Positions 22,589-32,280 are shown, counted from the first letter of the stretch. The stretch: DNA of 64,000 bases from Rhyzopertha dominica (GCA_025024175.1 QCXZ01000064.1:25106286-25170285); one strand, 5' to 3'. Made by a program: numbers and translations. The notes: generated by a model not told the origin, from the sequence alone.

Positions 22589-23858
22589 ACGACTTAAGAA
22601 CCCTTTTAACGTCCCGGTGCATATTCTGCCACCAAACTTCGCGTCTCAACGCCGACCAAGTCTTATAGACACCAAAATGTCCAATCATTTCATGGAAGCC
22701 TGAAATAAACTCCTTAACTCTGGACAACGGCACACACAAAAGGCAGGGTTCATCCCCATTCTGTCTGCGAAAAAGAACACCCTTATAAAGGACGAATTTA
22801 GTTTCAAGAGCCATATTGTTTGGGTCGGCAATGTCTTGAATGATTCTATTCAGTTTAGGGTCGTCCCGTTGATCGGTAGCAATGTTACGCAACAAGTACT
22901 TTAGGGAATCCGGCAACGTAAGAGAAAAAGTCAAGATCCGAAAACACTTATCGCTCGGATATTCTAGCCGTACTGGGGCACGAGAAAGAATATCAGGGAC
23001 TATATTTTCTTTTCCACTAATGTATCTAATTTCATAATCATATTCCTGGAGAGCAAGCACCCAACGAGTGATGCGAGGCGAAAGTAAACGACAAGTATTA
23101 AGATAAGAGCAAGCACGATGATCTGTGTACACATAAAAACGCGACCCTAAAAGATAGACCCTCCATTTGTTTAACGCCCATACCACAGCAAGCGTTTCCT
23201 TCTCCGATACACTATAAGAACGCTCACGATCTAGAAGAAGACGACTGGCAAAAGCAATGGTCTTTCTACAGCCATCCACCATTTGATAAAGCTGAGCACC
23301 CAAACCAACATCAGACGCATCAGTCTGGACACAGAACGGTACCCCATAAATAGGGCGCTGTAAAAGAATCTCACGACTAATGAGTTGCTTTAGGCTGTTG
23401 AAAGATTCCTCCTGCTTACTACCCCAAAACCACTTGACCTTTTTTCGGAGAAGATAAAACAACGGTTCTGATAAGGTAGCGAAGTGCTCATGAAAACCCC
23501 TGTCGTAATTACATAAACCCAAAAAAGCATGCAATTGTTTTCTGTTTTGTGGAACTGGGAAATCGAGCACAGCCCGAACACGACCCGGATCGGGCTTAAA
23601 TCCCTCAGAGTTCAAGATATAACCCAAGAATTTCATTTCTGATTGCAGGAAATGACACTTATCTAGACGTAAGGTAAAACCTGCACTACTGAGCCTAGTC
23701 AAAACTTTATTTAAATGTTCAATGTGGTCCTCGAATGATTCTGAAACGATGAGTAAATCGTCCACATAACATACAACAAAATCCCTGAACTCAGACCCCA
23801 GAATGATATCCATGGCACGAGTAAAAGAGGATATAGCGGTTTTTAAACCAAACGGCAA
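22566..23858 (-). pseudogene. Gypsy RT second half, RNase H and integrase zinc finger
   Basis: About 430 codons. The RT part runs from LPFGLKTAISSFTRAMD through VVCYVDDLLIVSES, where YVDD is the polymerase catalytic motif, then FLGYILNSEGFKPDP and the thumb/connection FLGLCNYDR. RNase H follows: FCVQTDASDVGLGAQL (D), SEKETLAVVWAL (E), YVYTDHRA (D) and IVPDILSRAP. The end carries the HHCC zinc finger of integrase (HEMIGHFG...CDLCQK). The start is a frame break (about 23867, one base short), and the end is another break in the A7 run. All catalytic residues are present. Confidence 0.9.
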
Positions 23859-24403
23859 GACCTTAACCGGTAAGTCTTAGTATGATATATAAAACAAGTA
23901 TACTGTTTATCTTGTTCGCGCAAAGGTATTTGCCAATACGAATGAGTTAAGTCGAGAGAAGTCATATATTTGATTTTGGGAGGTAAAGTATTAAGTATGT
24001 CTTCAATTGGCCGAGGAAGCTCGGAATCCGGGACCATTATACTGTTCAGACGGCGGGCGTCTAAACACACTCTAACCGAACCATCTTTTTTAACCGCGGT
24101 CACCAGAGGACTACAGTATGAAGAAGAGGCACACCGTTCAATGACACCCCAGTCCAACATTCTTTTTATCTGTTCTTCAACCGCTTGACGATGAGCGATC
24201 GGAACTGAATAAGGTTTCTGAAGAAAAGGTTTATCTTCAGTTAGATGTATTTCATGAAAATATTCAGTGGTTAATCCCGGTCTATCCGAAAACAGGCGAA
24301 TATGATTACGAAACAATTTGGTTAAGGCATCCCTCTGAGATTCGGNAAGATTAAGATTGTTCACCATATCTGTTATTTTCGGCGAAACAATATAGCCCTC
24401 CAC
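23843..24403 (-). pseudogene. Gypsy reverse transcriptase, first half
   Basis: About 186 codons: EGYIVSPKITDMVNN, then LFSDRPGLTTEYFHEIHL, KPYSVPIAHRQAVEEQIKRMLDWGVIERCASSSYCSPLV and KKDGSVRVCLDARRLNSIMVPDSE. It ends with the first catalytic aspartate in MTSLDLTHSYWQIPL (RT motif A). One N at 24346 gives an ambiguous residue. The frame differs by one base from the protease frame before it and from the YVDD frame after it. It ends inside YRL(K)VLPFG, where the next frame takes over. Confidence 0.9.
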
Positions 24404-25004
24404 TGTAGGTAAGTGGAAAGGTGTGATACCCCGACATTAATAGCCCGCATAGCAGGTGGTGTAGGAGGAGAAAAAGCATGATTAAAAACAGTTTCTGGCA
24501 TTCGAATTTCTCTGTTACCCACTTGTAAGGACAACTCGGCTGCATTTAAATCGAGGTTAGCTCGATAGGTACGAAGAAAATCAGCTCCGAGGATAACGGG
24601 ATAAACCAAGTCAGGTATATAGAAAAATTCAAACTGAAAAGTATAATTGAGCATACTAAACGTCAAAAGTACCTGATGCGTAATCTTACGGCATTTATTT
24701 TTAAATGCCCCCGAGACACGTACTCCTGTAATAGGAAAAATGGGAAAATCAGATCCCACCAGGCAACTATTCCAAACTAAATCCGAAAAAGCACAAATTT
24801 GACTACCAGTATCCAAAAGTGCAGGAAAATCACAACTGTTGATTTTTAACAAAACTGTTGGGGAATGGTAGGATTCAGAAGAATGGGTAAACTCGCACTC
24901 CGCTAACAAATCTTCTCTAGGATTATTAAAAATTTGAGAAACATTAAAAGTGGCCCTATTTGTGGAACTCGTCCGACTCGGTGAGCCTTTACAAGCCGGG
25001 CAAG
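24373..25004 (-). pseudogene. Gypsy pol start: CPAC remnant and aspartic protease
   Basis: This frame overlaps the end of gag in the -1 register. It opens KLTCPACKGSPSRTS, a two-cysteine remnant that may derive from a nucleocapsid knuckle, and continues without a stop into the protease. The protease has ALLDTGSQICAFSD, with the catalytic DTG, and the second-loop motif YPVILGADFLRTY. It matures the Gag-Pol polyprotein. The first residue annotated by an ORF finder (a TTG near 24909) is not a real start, because the frame is open further upstream to gag. It ends in a frame break near 24410, before the RT. Confidence 0.85.
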
Positions 25005-26354
25005 TTAGTTTTCCGAACTGGGAAAATCTGACTCGGCTTCGAAAAGTTCAGGCTGAGCCATAAAATTGACTGGCTTAACCTTGGGGGCTGTCCGATTGTT
25101 AGCTTGATAACTATTACCAGTATTATTTGGAAAACGTGTTACATTAGGTGGTCTATTCCCGGCACGATTATGAAGCTCTGTTGAATCCAAAAAGTTTGCT
25201 TCATAATGCTCTGCCAAACGAAGCCTATCTAAGGCGTCCTTGACCGTCTGCGTGCCTAAAAGAGCACAGGAAATTGTTGGCGGAAAGTGTCTGCTTACAG
25301 TCGCTATTAACTCTGAGTCGGAATAACCGGGTTCTAGATATCTAGACGAAGCAACTTGCTTTAGAAAATAATCCACGTAACCCATTCCATCCCGTCTATC
25401 GTATTTGCCTATTTCGAGCTGAAGCTTAACTTTTGCTTGTTTAGTGGGACTCCAAAAGTGAGATAAAAATGAAGACTTTAAAGCTGCGAAATTAGGAAAC
25501 GAATACAGCAGAGCGTCTGCCCAATACCTTGCCCTACCCTCAAACAGCTCATGGCACCAAACAGCTAGAAACTCAAACGGCATATTATGCGCAATAATTA
25601 CTTTTTCTAATTTGGTAATGAAATCCACCGGGTGCAGGTCACCGGAGTCATTAAAAACTGGCAAACATTTTTTTGCCATTGCTTGCGGCGAGTTTAACAT
25701 ATTAGTGCTACTACTACGTACAACCTCAACATGATCAATATTTGTTACATTTGAGCTTGGTATCTCGGTTTCATTAACATTTCCATTATTTAATGGTATA
25801 TTACTTTTTACATTTACACGATCTAAATGCAAAGACTCTAAAGTAAGTTTTACGGCTTGATTGACTATCTCTTGTATATTTGCATTATTATATATATTTA
25901 AATCCGAAATTTTATAGCCCACTGGACCCTGACTACACGGTGGCGGTAGTCCATACTGTTTTGCTTCAAATAACCCACCTTGAGAAGATTGCCCACCTGG
26001 TAGTTCAGATTTTCCTAACAGTGTAGCAGACGAACACTTCTCCTGGAGCTGGGAAGAAAGCTGGCTTTGTTTCTTCTGCGCTAATAGTGCAGGATCTTCC
26101 TCTTCTCCTGAAGAGCTGTACCACCTTTCTTGATGTAAGTCTTTCACATCCGGGCTACTGTCATTTATCGCCGGCAATGGAAACGCCGCGGCCTCAGCTT
26201 GTGCGGACATTGGGGAAGTTGGTCGTAGGTGTTTATGATCTTCATCCCCTTCAGACTGTTCTGTTCTTAATTTGCTGTTACGTAGCGCACTCCTCGTAAC
26301 AACTCCGGACGGCCGTGGCTGCCCCTGAACACTTCTGTAGTGTTGCGATGGCAT
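25005..26354 (-). CDS. gag: Gypsy Gag polyprotein
   Basis: An uninterrupted frame of 449 codons from ATG at 26354-26352 (MPSQHYRSVQG). The frame is open six codons further upstream but has no ATG there. The start lies about 50 nt downstream of the 5' LTR. The N-terminal half is polar and low in complexity. Residues from about 225 to 385 hold the retrotransposon gag domain (HPVDFITKLEKVI, WCHELFEGRARYWADAL, FWSPTKQAKVKLQLEIGKYDRRDGMGYVDYFLKQ). There is no CCHC knuckle within the frame, but CPAC lies just beyond the stop in the -1 frame. Gag would form the virus-like particle. The intact frame fits a young copy. Confidence 0.9.
   Translation of the reverse strand: MPSQHYRSVQGQPRPSGVVTRSALRNSKLRTEQSEGDEDHKHLRPTSPMSAQAEAAAFPLPAINDSSPDVKDLHQERWYSSSGEEEDPALLAQKKQSQLSSQLQEKCSSATLLGKSELPGGQSSQGGLFEAKQYGLPPPCSQGPVGYKISDLNIYNNANIQEIVNQAVKLTLESLHLDRVNVKSNIPLNNGNVNETEIPSSNVTNIDHVEVVRSSSTNMLNSPQAMAKKCLPVFNDSGDLHPVDFITKLEKVIIAHNMPFEFLAVWCHELFEGRARYWADALLYSFPNFAALKSSFLSHFWSPTKQAKVKLQLEIGKYDRRDGMGYVDYFLKQVASSRYLEPGYSDSELIATVSRHFPPTISCALLGTQTVKDALDRLRLAEHYEANFLDSTELHNRAGNRPPNVTRFPNNTGNSYQANNRTAPKVKPVNFMAQPELFEAESDFPSSEN
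25008..25014 (-). promoter_or_regulatory. Candidate -1 frameshift site between gag and pol
   Basis: On the minus strand, G GAA AAC directly precedes the gag stop TAA (gag frame). The protease frame continues in the -1 register. The A-site part (AAAAC) allows a -1 slip. The P-site part is not canonical. The site is inferred from frame geometry. Confidence 0.45.
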
Positions 26355-26384
26355 TATGACGTTGTACTTCAATATCCAACCTAT

Positions 26385-26402
26385 GCCACTGGTTGAGCGC
26401 CA
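26385..26402 (-). other. Primer-binding site of the gypsy element
   Basis: On the minus strand, TGGCGCTCAACCAGTGG begins 4 nt after the 5' LTR. TGG complements the CCA tail of a tRNA. The TGGCGC.CAAC pattern is closest to tRNA-Lys-type sites of gypsy elements, but the match is imperfect. Confidence 0.65.
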
Positions 26403-26406
26403 AAGA

Positions 26407-26750
26407 TGTAACGAGACCCCTCCTTTAAGGGTAGTGGTGTTCTAAAGGATCAGTCGGATAGAAGCACAATCCAAGCAAGGAAAGTAGCAAACGTTCCAAG
26501 TATTTTTTTATTGTTCTACACGCTGTAATACAAAAATACAAACAGCTCGCCGCACAGCAATAGTAATGCCAAGTAATTACATACCTGACACCAGGTAGGG
26601 TTTTATATTCAAAAGCATAAATACAAATCCTGTACCATGAGGCTGTCAGCGAGTAGAACGAATGTTTGACAGGAACCGTCAAACAAAAAATCCATGTGCA
26701 TGGCACACTTCAGGCATTGTCGGAGGTAAACGCAACAAATTTACATCACA
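26407..26750 (-). repeat. Gypsy 5' LTR (344 bp)
   Basis: Same termini as the other LTR. It has a 5-bp insertion beside the TATA-like motif (CAGGTAGGGTTTTATA on the plus strand). The four substitutions all fall in the first 50 bp of the plus-strand copy. It supplies the promoter for the element. Confidence 0.95.
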
Positions 26751-26754
26751 ACCT

Positions 26755-28156
26755 CATCCAAACTTCCGTTTGAAATTACCTAATATCTTAAGCACTGTGT
26801 CTTCATCAATTTATTAGCAACTTGCATACCATATCCTCAAAATTTTGTGGCCATAAAGAAGTGTATAAAAACGGTGCAATGAAGACTACCTTCTCATAGT
26901 GCTGGGTGTTCTAATATCAGTCAACACATGATCATCTGCAGCATAAGAGAACTATGGATACATTTTAATTCATGCAAATTTGTTGCATTTAGAAAAAGAT
27001 TTACTTGCAGTTATATCTCTGTATTATTTAGCTGTTACATAAGCTGAGAACTAAAAATGTGTCGTCCTAGCATTGTACTCATTTATTATCTTTGAACGAA
27101 TTGCAGGTTGTAGTGTGGATATCAAGTAATTAGTGTCTAGCTAAGCTGTAATTTTCATATTGCATAAATGAAATCCAAAGACTTACAGACTCATCGTTTC
27201 TCTAGTAAATTATCTATTCGTCTCCTCTTGTCGTAGACAAATAATAAGCAACAAAGTTTGAAAAGCAGAGCGATATAAACACAAAATAATTACGAAGTAT
27301 GAACGTTTAAGGAGTCATTAAATGTAACGACTCGTGTTTCAAGCTGATAAAAATGCTTAATAATATAGTAGAGGTTTCATTTGCGTTCACGCGAAATTAC
27401 TGGGAGCACTACCATTGGTGATAAGTACGACATTTCCAAGAATTAAAACGATAGATGACAATCCCCTAAGGAGCACAAAGAATGAGCGTGTTTACTTGTA
27501 TATATTCAAGAGCTGTGCAGTCTGTAGAAGGGAGAGACAGAATGCAAACGCTGAAGATCATATTTTGTAGAATTTTGATAACCACTAACTATCAATTTAA
27601 TTATATAGGTGGATAAAAAATTCACTCGTTCAAATAATAAAGTTAATATACCTATATGTATATTAGGCAGCCATATTTAATTTCCTGAATACCATATGTT
27701 TGGTAAATTTTAAACGTTAATACTGATAATTTTTGTAATACTGCAAGTTAGAAATCGGTTGAACAATCAACCAAATTTGAAATGTGATGCAATCGTGAAT
27801 GCAAAACAATGCACAGTATTTATTTGTATCATTTTAAGCAAACTGCATATACTGATCAAAATTTCATGAATACTGAAGCGTCAGATCCGTACTGGTAAAA
27901 AACTAAGTTGACGATGTATACATTTAATACAAAATTATCCAAATCTCATGACAACATGCTTATTAGCCATTGTCAGGATAGATGTATATTGTTTTCAATA
28001 ATCTTCCAGTTTCTGGTAACTGCCCAGGTAGAACCATGATTCATCAATGCGGGCCAGATACAACCTTTCCTGACTTCATAAATTGCCTTATTATGATGAT
28101 CAGTTCCCTAACTTTATAAAAGTGTCTTAATACTACCTTTTTCTATGCAAACTATA
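26755..28156. other. Intergenic stretch without recognised gene
   Basis: AT-rich sequence between the gypsy element and the PLE palindrome. No ORF, RNA gene or repeat was recognised. Confidence 0.4.
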
Positions 28157-28218
28157 GGTTACTACTTCATTCTTCAAAAGAAAATATTCTTAAAGTGAAC
28201 TTTGACTTTATTTTTCAA

Positions 28219-28261
28219 TTGTAAAGCGCTTTCGGCTACATGTTAGCCATCGTCAGTACAA
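28219..28261 (-). ncRNA. Hammerhead ribozyme, type I, PLE-B left arm
   Basis: Minus-strand mirror of the motif at 33244-33286 and identical to it. Stem I UUGUA/UACAA, core CUGACGA, one extra U, stem II GGCU/AGCC with a 7-nt loop, GAAA, loopless stem III AGC/GCU, U17, predicted cleavage before UACAA. It would process the PLE transcript at its tail. PLEs are known to carry hammerheads. Confidence 0.75.
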
Positions 28262-28269
28262 AAGTTAAA

Positions 28270-28280
28270 AGGAAACTAAC
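28270..28280. repeat. Left target-site duplication of nested PLE-A
   Basis: AGGAAACTAAC, repeated at 31039-31049. The uninterrupted sequence is seen in the right arm of PLE-B at about 33222-33236 (reverse complement), which proves that PLE-A inserted into PLE-B. Confidence 0.8.
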
Positions 28281-28342
28281 ATAAGATAATATTTTGTCGG
28301 ATAGATCGCTGTCACTTGAAAACACTGACAAAAAGTTAATAG

Positions 28343-28382
28343 TCTGACGTTTCGATTACACCTGTAATCTTTGTCAAAGACG
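28343..28382 (-). ncRNA. Hammerhead-like fold, PLE-A left arm
   Basis: Mirror copy of 30904-30943, with the same core: stem I GUCU/AGAC, core UUGACAA, stem II of up to 7 bp, GAAA, loopless two-pair stem III and C17. See that entry for the core substitution. Confidence 0.5.
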
Positions 28383-28560
28383 AAGAACCTCAAAATTTGC
28401 CTGACACAAGTTCAAACAAAATTTTGAAAGTAAATAAACAAATCACCAAGGATGCGAGACGTCATAGAAACAACGTGCCAACCTGATAAAAAAGGAACCT
28501 AACGATGAAAAAGGAACTACCTACCTACTAGATATACACGAACTACTTGATAAAAGATAA

Positions 28561-29479
28561 CTACAAAATAGCCTTCCAAATGTCACCTAACTCATAATTT
28601 CCACAATCCCTATTAAAATTATTAGTATTCCTACAAATTTCTATAGCTTCTTTTATTAGACGTTTGTGATAATATTTTTCTCTATGTAAAATTTTTGTTT
28701 TATCAAAATCAATCATGTGTTTAGTCAAATATGAGTGTTCAGCTACGGAAGATTTATCTGTCTGTTGCAACCTAGTAGCTCGTATGTGTTCTTTCAAACG
28801 CGTACCTACTTTTCTTTTAGTTTGACCTATGTAACACTTTCCGCAAGAACAAGTAATTTTGTAAACACCTTCACTTTCTAAATGTACTTTATCTTTAGTA
28901 GAACTTAAAATTTTATCTAAATTATTATATGTACTATCAACAACTAAAATATCGTGTTTTCTAAGCATCCTCTTTAATTTTTCCGAAAGGCCTTGTACAT
29001 AAGGCAAACTCAACTTCAATTTGCTTTGTCGTGGCTGAGAATTTACTTGATTTGGATGAGCACTTTTATTAAAAACTGACCAAATATTCTTACTACTATA
29101 ACCATTTCTCACTAGCGCTGATTTAAGATGATATATTTCTTTTTGTACAGAACTTTCATCTGATATCCTTTGTGCTCTAACAAATAACGTCCTAATAAGA
29201 CTATTCTTTTGAGAAGTAGGGTGGTGAGATGTGGCATGTAAATATCTGTCTGTGTGTGTTGGTTTTCTGTAAACCTTGTGTCCTAACTGTCCAGTGTTTG
29301 TTCTGTAAATTTGGACATCCAAGAAAGGTAAACTACCATTGGTTTCTAATTCCATAGTAAATTTTATGTCGGGATTTTGACTGTTCAAATGATTTAGAAA
29401 CCTACCCAGCTCTTCTATACCGTGGGGCCAAATAACAAAAGTGTCATCTACATACCTATACCAACATTTTGGTTTAAGC
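28561..29479 (-). pseudogene. PLE-A RT palm end plus complete GIY-YIG endonuclease
   Basis: The frame is open from the palindrome turn (QLKPKCWYRYVDD) to the stop. It holds RT motif C (YRYVDDTFVIW), the thumb region (LPFLDVQIYRT...KVYRKPTHTDRYLH), a linker, then GVYKITCSCGKCYIGQTKRKVGTRLKEH. That last part has the GVY/YIG motifs, three cysteines of the PLE zinc-binding linker and the catalytic arginine (R..EH). The endonuclease nicks the target for target-primed reverse transcription. The 5' part of the RT (motifs up to B) is missing, so the copy is truncated by structure and not by stop codons. The first ATG in the frame (29388) is internal and not a native start. Confidence 0.85.
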
Positions 29480-30724
29480 TGATAGAACAGATTACGAGAA
29501 TAAAGTTAGAGAGTTGTTAGATGAGGAAACATATCAAAAATTATCCCGAGATCCTACCTCAAAAATTTCCAAAATTACCAAGGTCTTATCAAAAGTTCAA
29601 ATCTTTCGAATGAGGAGAAGTCTCTTTTAACTGTTTCCGATTGCAAGGTACCTAAATTGTATGGTTTGCCCAAAATCCACAAAAACAATGTCCCGTTAAG
29701 ACCCATAGTCAATACGATTGGCAGTCCTTGTTACAGATTGGCAAAATTTTGTGCCAACTATTTAAAACCNTATNTGGGAAATACCAGTAGATTCATCAAA
29801 AATTCTTCAGACTTTATTGATATTATAAAAAGTTTAAGTATTTCAGAAACTGATATTTTGGTTAGTTTTGACGTGGTTTCTTTATTTACGAAAGTACCCA
29901 TTCCTGAAACGATAGATATCATCAAATCCAAGCTTAATAGCGATCCCTTAGGTGACACGATAGCCAGATTATCCGAACTTTGTTTAAAATCTACTTATCT
30001 CTTATGGAATGATAATTTTTATGAACAAAAATCAGGTTGTGCGATGGGTTCACCTCTAAGTCTTGTAGTAGCCAATTTGTTTATGGACAATTTTGAACAT
30101 GAAGCGATAAAAAGTTTTCAGCTTAAACCAAAATGTTGGTATAGGTATGTAGATGACACTTTTGTTATTTGGCCCCACGGTATAGAAGAGCTGGGTAGGT
30201 TTCTAAATCATTTGAACAGTCAAAATCCCGACATAAAATTTACTATGGAATTAGAAACCAATGGTAGTTTACCTTTCTTGGATGTCCCAATTTACAGCAC
30301 AAACACTGGACAGTTAGGACACAAGGTTTACAGAAAACCAACACACACAGACAGATATTTACATTCCACATCTCACCACCCTACTTCTCAAAAGAATAGT
30401 CTTATTAGGACGTTATTTGTTAGAGCACAAAGGATATCAGATGAAAGTTCTGTACAAAAAGAAATATATCATCTTAAATCAGCGCTAGTGAGAAATGGTT
30501 ATAGTAGTAAGAATATTTGGTCACTTTTTAAATCTTCCGTAGCTGAACACTCATATTTGACTAAACACATGATTGATTTTGATAAAACAAAAATTTTACA
30601 TAGAGAAAAATATTATCACAAACGTCTAATAAAAGAAGCTATAGAAATTCGTAGGAATACTAATAATTTTAATAGGGATTGTGGAAATTATGAGTTAGGT
30701 GACATTTGGAAGGCTATTTTGTAG
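29478..30724 (+). pseudogene. PLE-A reverse transcriptase with in-frame loss of the GIY-YIG core
   Basis: It starts at the turn with ADRTDYENKVRELLDEETYQKLSRDPTSKISKITK (a typical PLE RT N-region). A one-base frame break near 29590 follows, then KVPKLYGLPKIHKNNVPLRPIVN, ILVSFDVVSLFTKVPI (catalytic D), GCAMGSPLSLVVANLFM (motif B) and YRYVDDTFVIW (motif C). Compared with the minus-strand arm, 105 codons are missing exactly in frame, joining KNIWSLFK to SSVAEHSYLTK. This removes the zinc-binding linker and the whole GVY...YIG...R..EH core. The frame stays open to the same stop. Two N (29770 and 29774) fall in the RT. Confidence 0.85.
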
Positions 30725-30903
30725 TTATCTTTTATCAAGTAGTTCGTGTATATCTAGTAGGTAGGTAGTTCCTTTTTCATCGTTAGGTTCCTTTTTTATC
30801 AGCTTGGCACGTTGTTTCTATGACGTCTCGCATCCTTGGTGATTTGTTTATTTACCTTCAAAATTTTGTTTGAACTTGTGTCAGGCAAATTTTGAGGTTC
30901 TTC

Positions 30904-30943
30904 GTCTTTGACAAAGATTACAGGTGTAATCGAAACGTCAGAC
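30904..30943 (+). ncRNA. Hammerhead-like fold, PLE-A right arm
   Basis: Stem I GUCU (30904-30907) pairs with AGAC (30940-30943). The core at 30908-30914 is UUGACAA instead of CUGANGA. Both members of the C3-G8 pair are changed, giving U3-A8, which can still pair. One extra A follows, then stem II GAUUACA/UGUAAUC, GAAA (30932-30935), stem III AC/GU without a loop, and C17 at 30939. Stem lengths and order match the PLE-B ribozymes. Activity is uncertain because of the core change. Confidence 0.5.
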
Positions 30944-31027
30944 TATTAACTTTTTGTCAGTTTTCAAGTGACAGCGATCTATCCGACAAAATATTATCTT
31001 ATATTTATGGACGCTGAAAGCATTCAC

Positions 31028-31041
31028 CCTCGTATACGAGG
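31028..31041. repeat. 14-bp perfect palindrome at the PLE-A right boundary
   Basis: CCTCGTATACGAGG spans the end of the unpaired PLE-A tail and the first bases of its right duplication. It may mark the end of the element's tail, or be chance. Confidence 0.35.
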
Positions 31042-31993
31042 AAACTAACAGTTTGACAAAGTCAAAAATCAGAAACAAGCAAACTTGACTACAAACTGAA
31101 ATGCAACCCACATGCCAGTAACTCAAACGAAACATTAATTTAGATCAAACAAAGAATTTAGAATAGGACAATTGAAATTACAAAAATCATTTAGAATAGT
31201 AAAATTTTGTTCGTTAATAATTTTATAAATCTCTAAAATTTCCAAATAATTTAATTTAGATGATTTAGTACACAAATGTAATGAATTTAGATTGTCTAGC
31301 GTGGCAGTGTGTTTATTTACTAATAAATGGTTAGCTAAAGAAGAATTTGTTGTAACAATATCTGTATTTTTATACTTTTCNAATTGTTTCAAATGTTCTT
31401 TACCTCTAGTTAAAAAGGATCTTCCGGTTTGTCCAATATAAACTGAATTGCAATCATTACATGAAAAACTATAAACGCCTGAATTATTTAAAACTGAAAT
31501 TTGGTCTTTATTACGGACAAAACGGGAAAACACGCTGCCTACGGTAGAAAAAGCAATATTTATTCCATTAGAAGAAAATAATTTAGATAGGCTAACTGAG
31601 ACTTGACCAGCAAACTTAAGAGGAAACCAAACCTTAACTTTTTCATCCAAATAAGTGGTACAGAAAGAAAATTTAAATTTTGTCAAATACTTAAAATAAA
31701 GTTTTTCTATTAAATAATTAGGAAAATTGTTATTGAAAGCAATTTGTAGTATTACACCCAATTCTTTTTCGAAAGCATTTAATGACAGAGGTAATTTAAA
31801 AAGTCGATTAAAAAGTGAATGAAAAACAGCCATTTTGTGTGCATAAGGGTGCAAAGAAAAATAAGAAATAACATTGTCTGTAAAAGTAGATTTTCTAAAA
31901 ATTTCAAAAGAAAAGTAAGAAGAAAATTCGTTACGTGAAATTAATAAATCTAAAAACGAAATTTGATTATTAATTTCTGTTTCATAGCTGAAT

Positions 31994-32013
31994 TTTATAG
32001 AAGTGTGTAAAGA
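31994..32013. repeat. Internal inverted repeat, site 2 (pairs with 32261-32280)
   Basis: A 20-bp perfect inverted partner of 32261-32280, inside the RT reading of the long arm. It marks exactly where the mirror arm begins, and so where self-priming is inferred. Confidence 0.75.
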
Positions 32014-32260
32014 ATTTATAAAAGTAAGAAAGTTATTTAGATCAAAAGAATTACCTGTAAAAAGACACAAAACATCATCTACATAACGGTACCAGAATTT
32101 AATGTGAGGAGAGAAGCAAATGTGTTTGAAAATATCTTTTTCTAAATTATTCATAAAAAGTTCAGCTAAAAAAGGACTAAGGGAAGAACCCATAGCTAAA
32201 CCCAATTTTTGTATAAAATTTTTATTATTGAAACAGAAAAAATTTTGATTTAACACAAAC

Positions 32261-32280
32261 TCTTTACACACTTCTATAAA
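32261..32280. repeat. Internal inverted repeat, site 1 (palindrome turn)
   Basis: TCTTTACACACTTCTATAAA. On the minus strand it reads within the RT segment FIEVCKEF. On the plus strand it reads as NSLHTSIK, the first residues of the mirror copy. Confidence 0.75.

Larger units (their letters stand above)
21225..26750 (-). mobile_element. Young Ty3/gypsy LTR retrotransposon, 5.5 kb, minus strand
   Basis: A complete element from LTR to LTR, flanked by a 4-bp duplication ACCT (21221-21224 and 26751-26754). Its order on the minus strand is 5' LTR, PBS, gag, protease, RT, RNase H, integrase, PPT, 3' LTR, which is the Ty3/gypsy order. There is no envelope ORF. The LTRs differ by four substitutions, one T in a T-run and a 5-bp indel, about 1.2% by substitution, so the insertion is recent. 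Nevertheless pol contains three single-base frame breaks (about 24410, about 23867 and 22570-22576). These are either early decay or base-calling errors. Confidence 0.95.
28281..31038. mobile_element. PLE-A palindromic insertion
   Basis: The left arm 28281-29482 (minus orientation) and right arm 30118-31002 (plus) are reverse complements, apart from a 315-bp deletion and a 2-bp gap in the right arm. The loop is 29483-30117 (635 bp) and encodes the reverse transcriptase fingers/palm on the plus strand. The turn has a 6-bp inverted repeat (AGCTGA/TCAGCT). A 36-bp segment (31003-31038) follows only the right arm, the same asymmetry as in PLE-B. It is flanked by an 11-bp duplication. Confidence 0.85.
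31135..32280 (-). pseudogene. PLE-B RT C-terminal half plus GIY-YIG endonuclease (long arm)
   Basis: The frame is open from the turn: FIEVCKEFVLNQNFFCFNNKNFIQKLGLAMGSSLSPFLAELFM (RT motif B), KFWYRYVDDVLCLF (motif C), ISFLDLLISRN, then the linker KVWFPLKFAGQVSVSLSKLF. The endonuclease GVYSFSCNDCNSVYIGQTGRSFLTRGKEHLKQ follows, with the GVY/YIG pair, CNDC and the catalytic arginine. It ends NSLFDLN. The fingers and motif A of the RT are missing because the copy begins at the palindrome turn. One N at 31381 gives an ambiguous residue. The translated start codon is not native. Confidence 0.85.
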
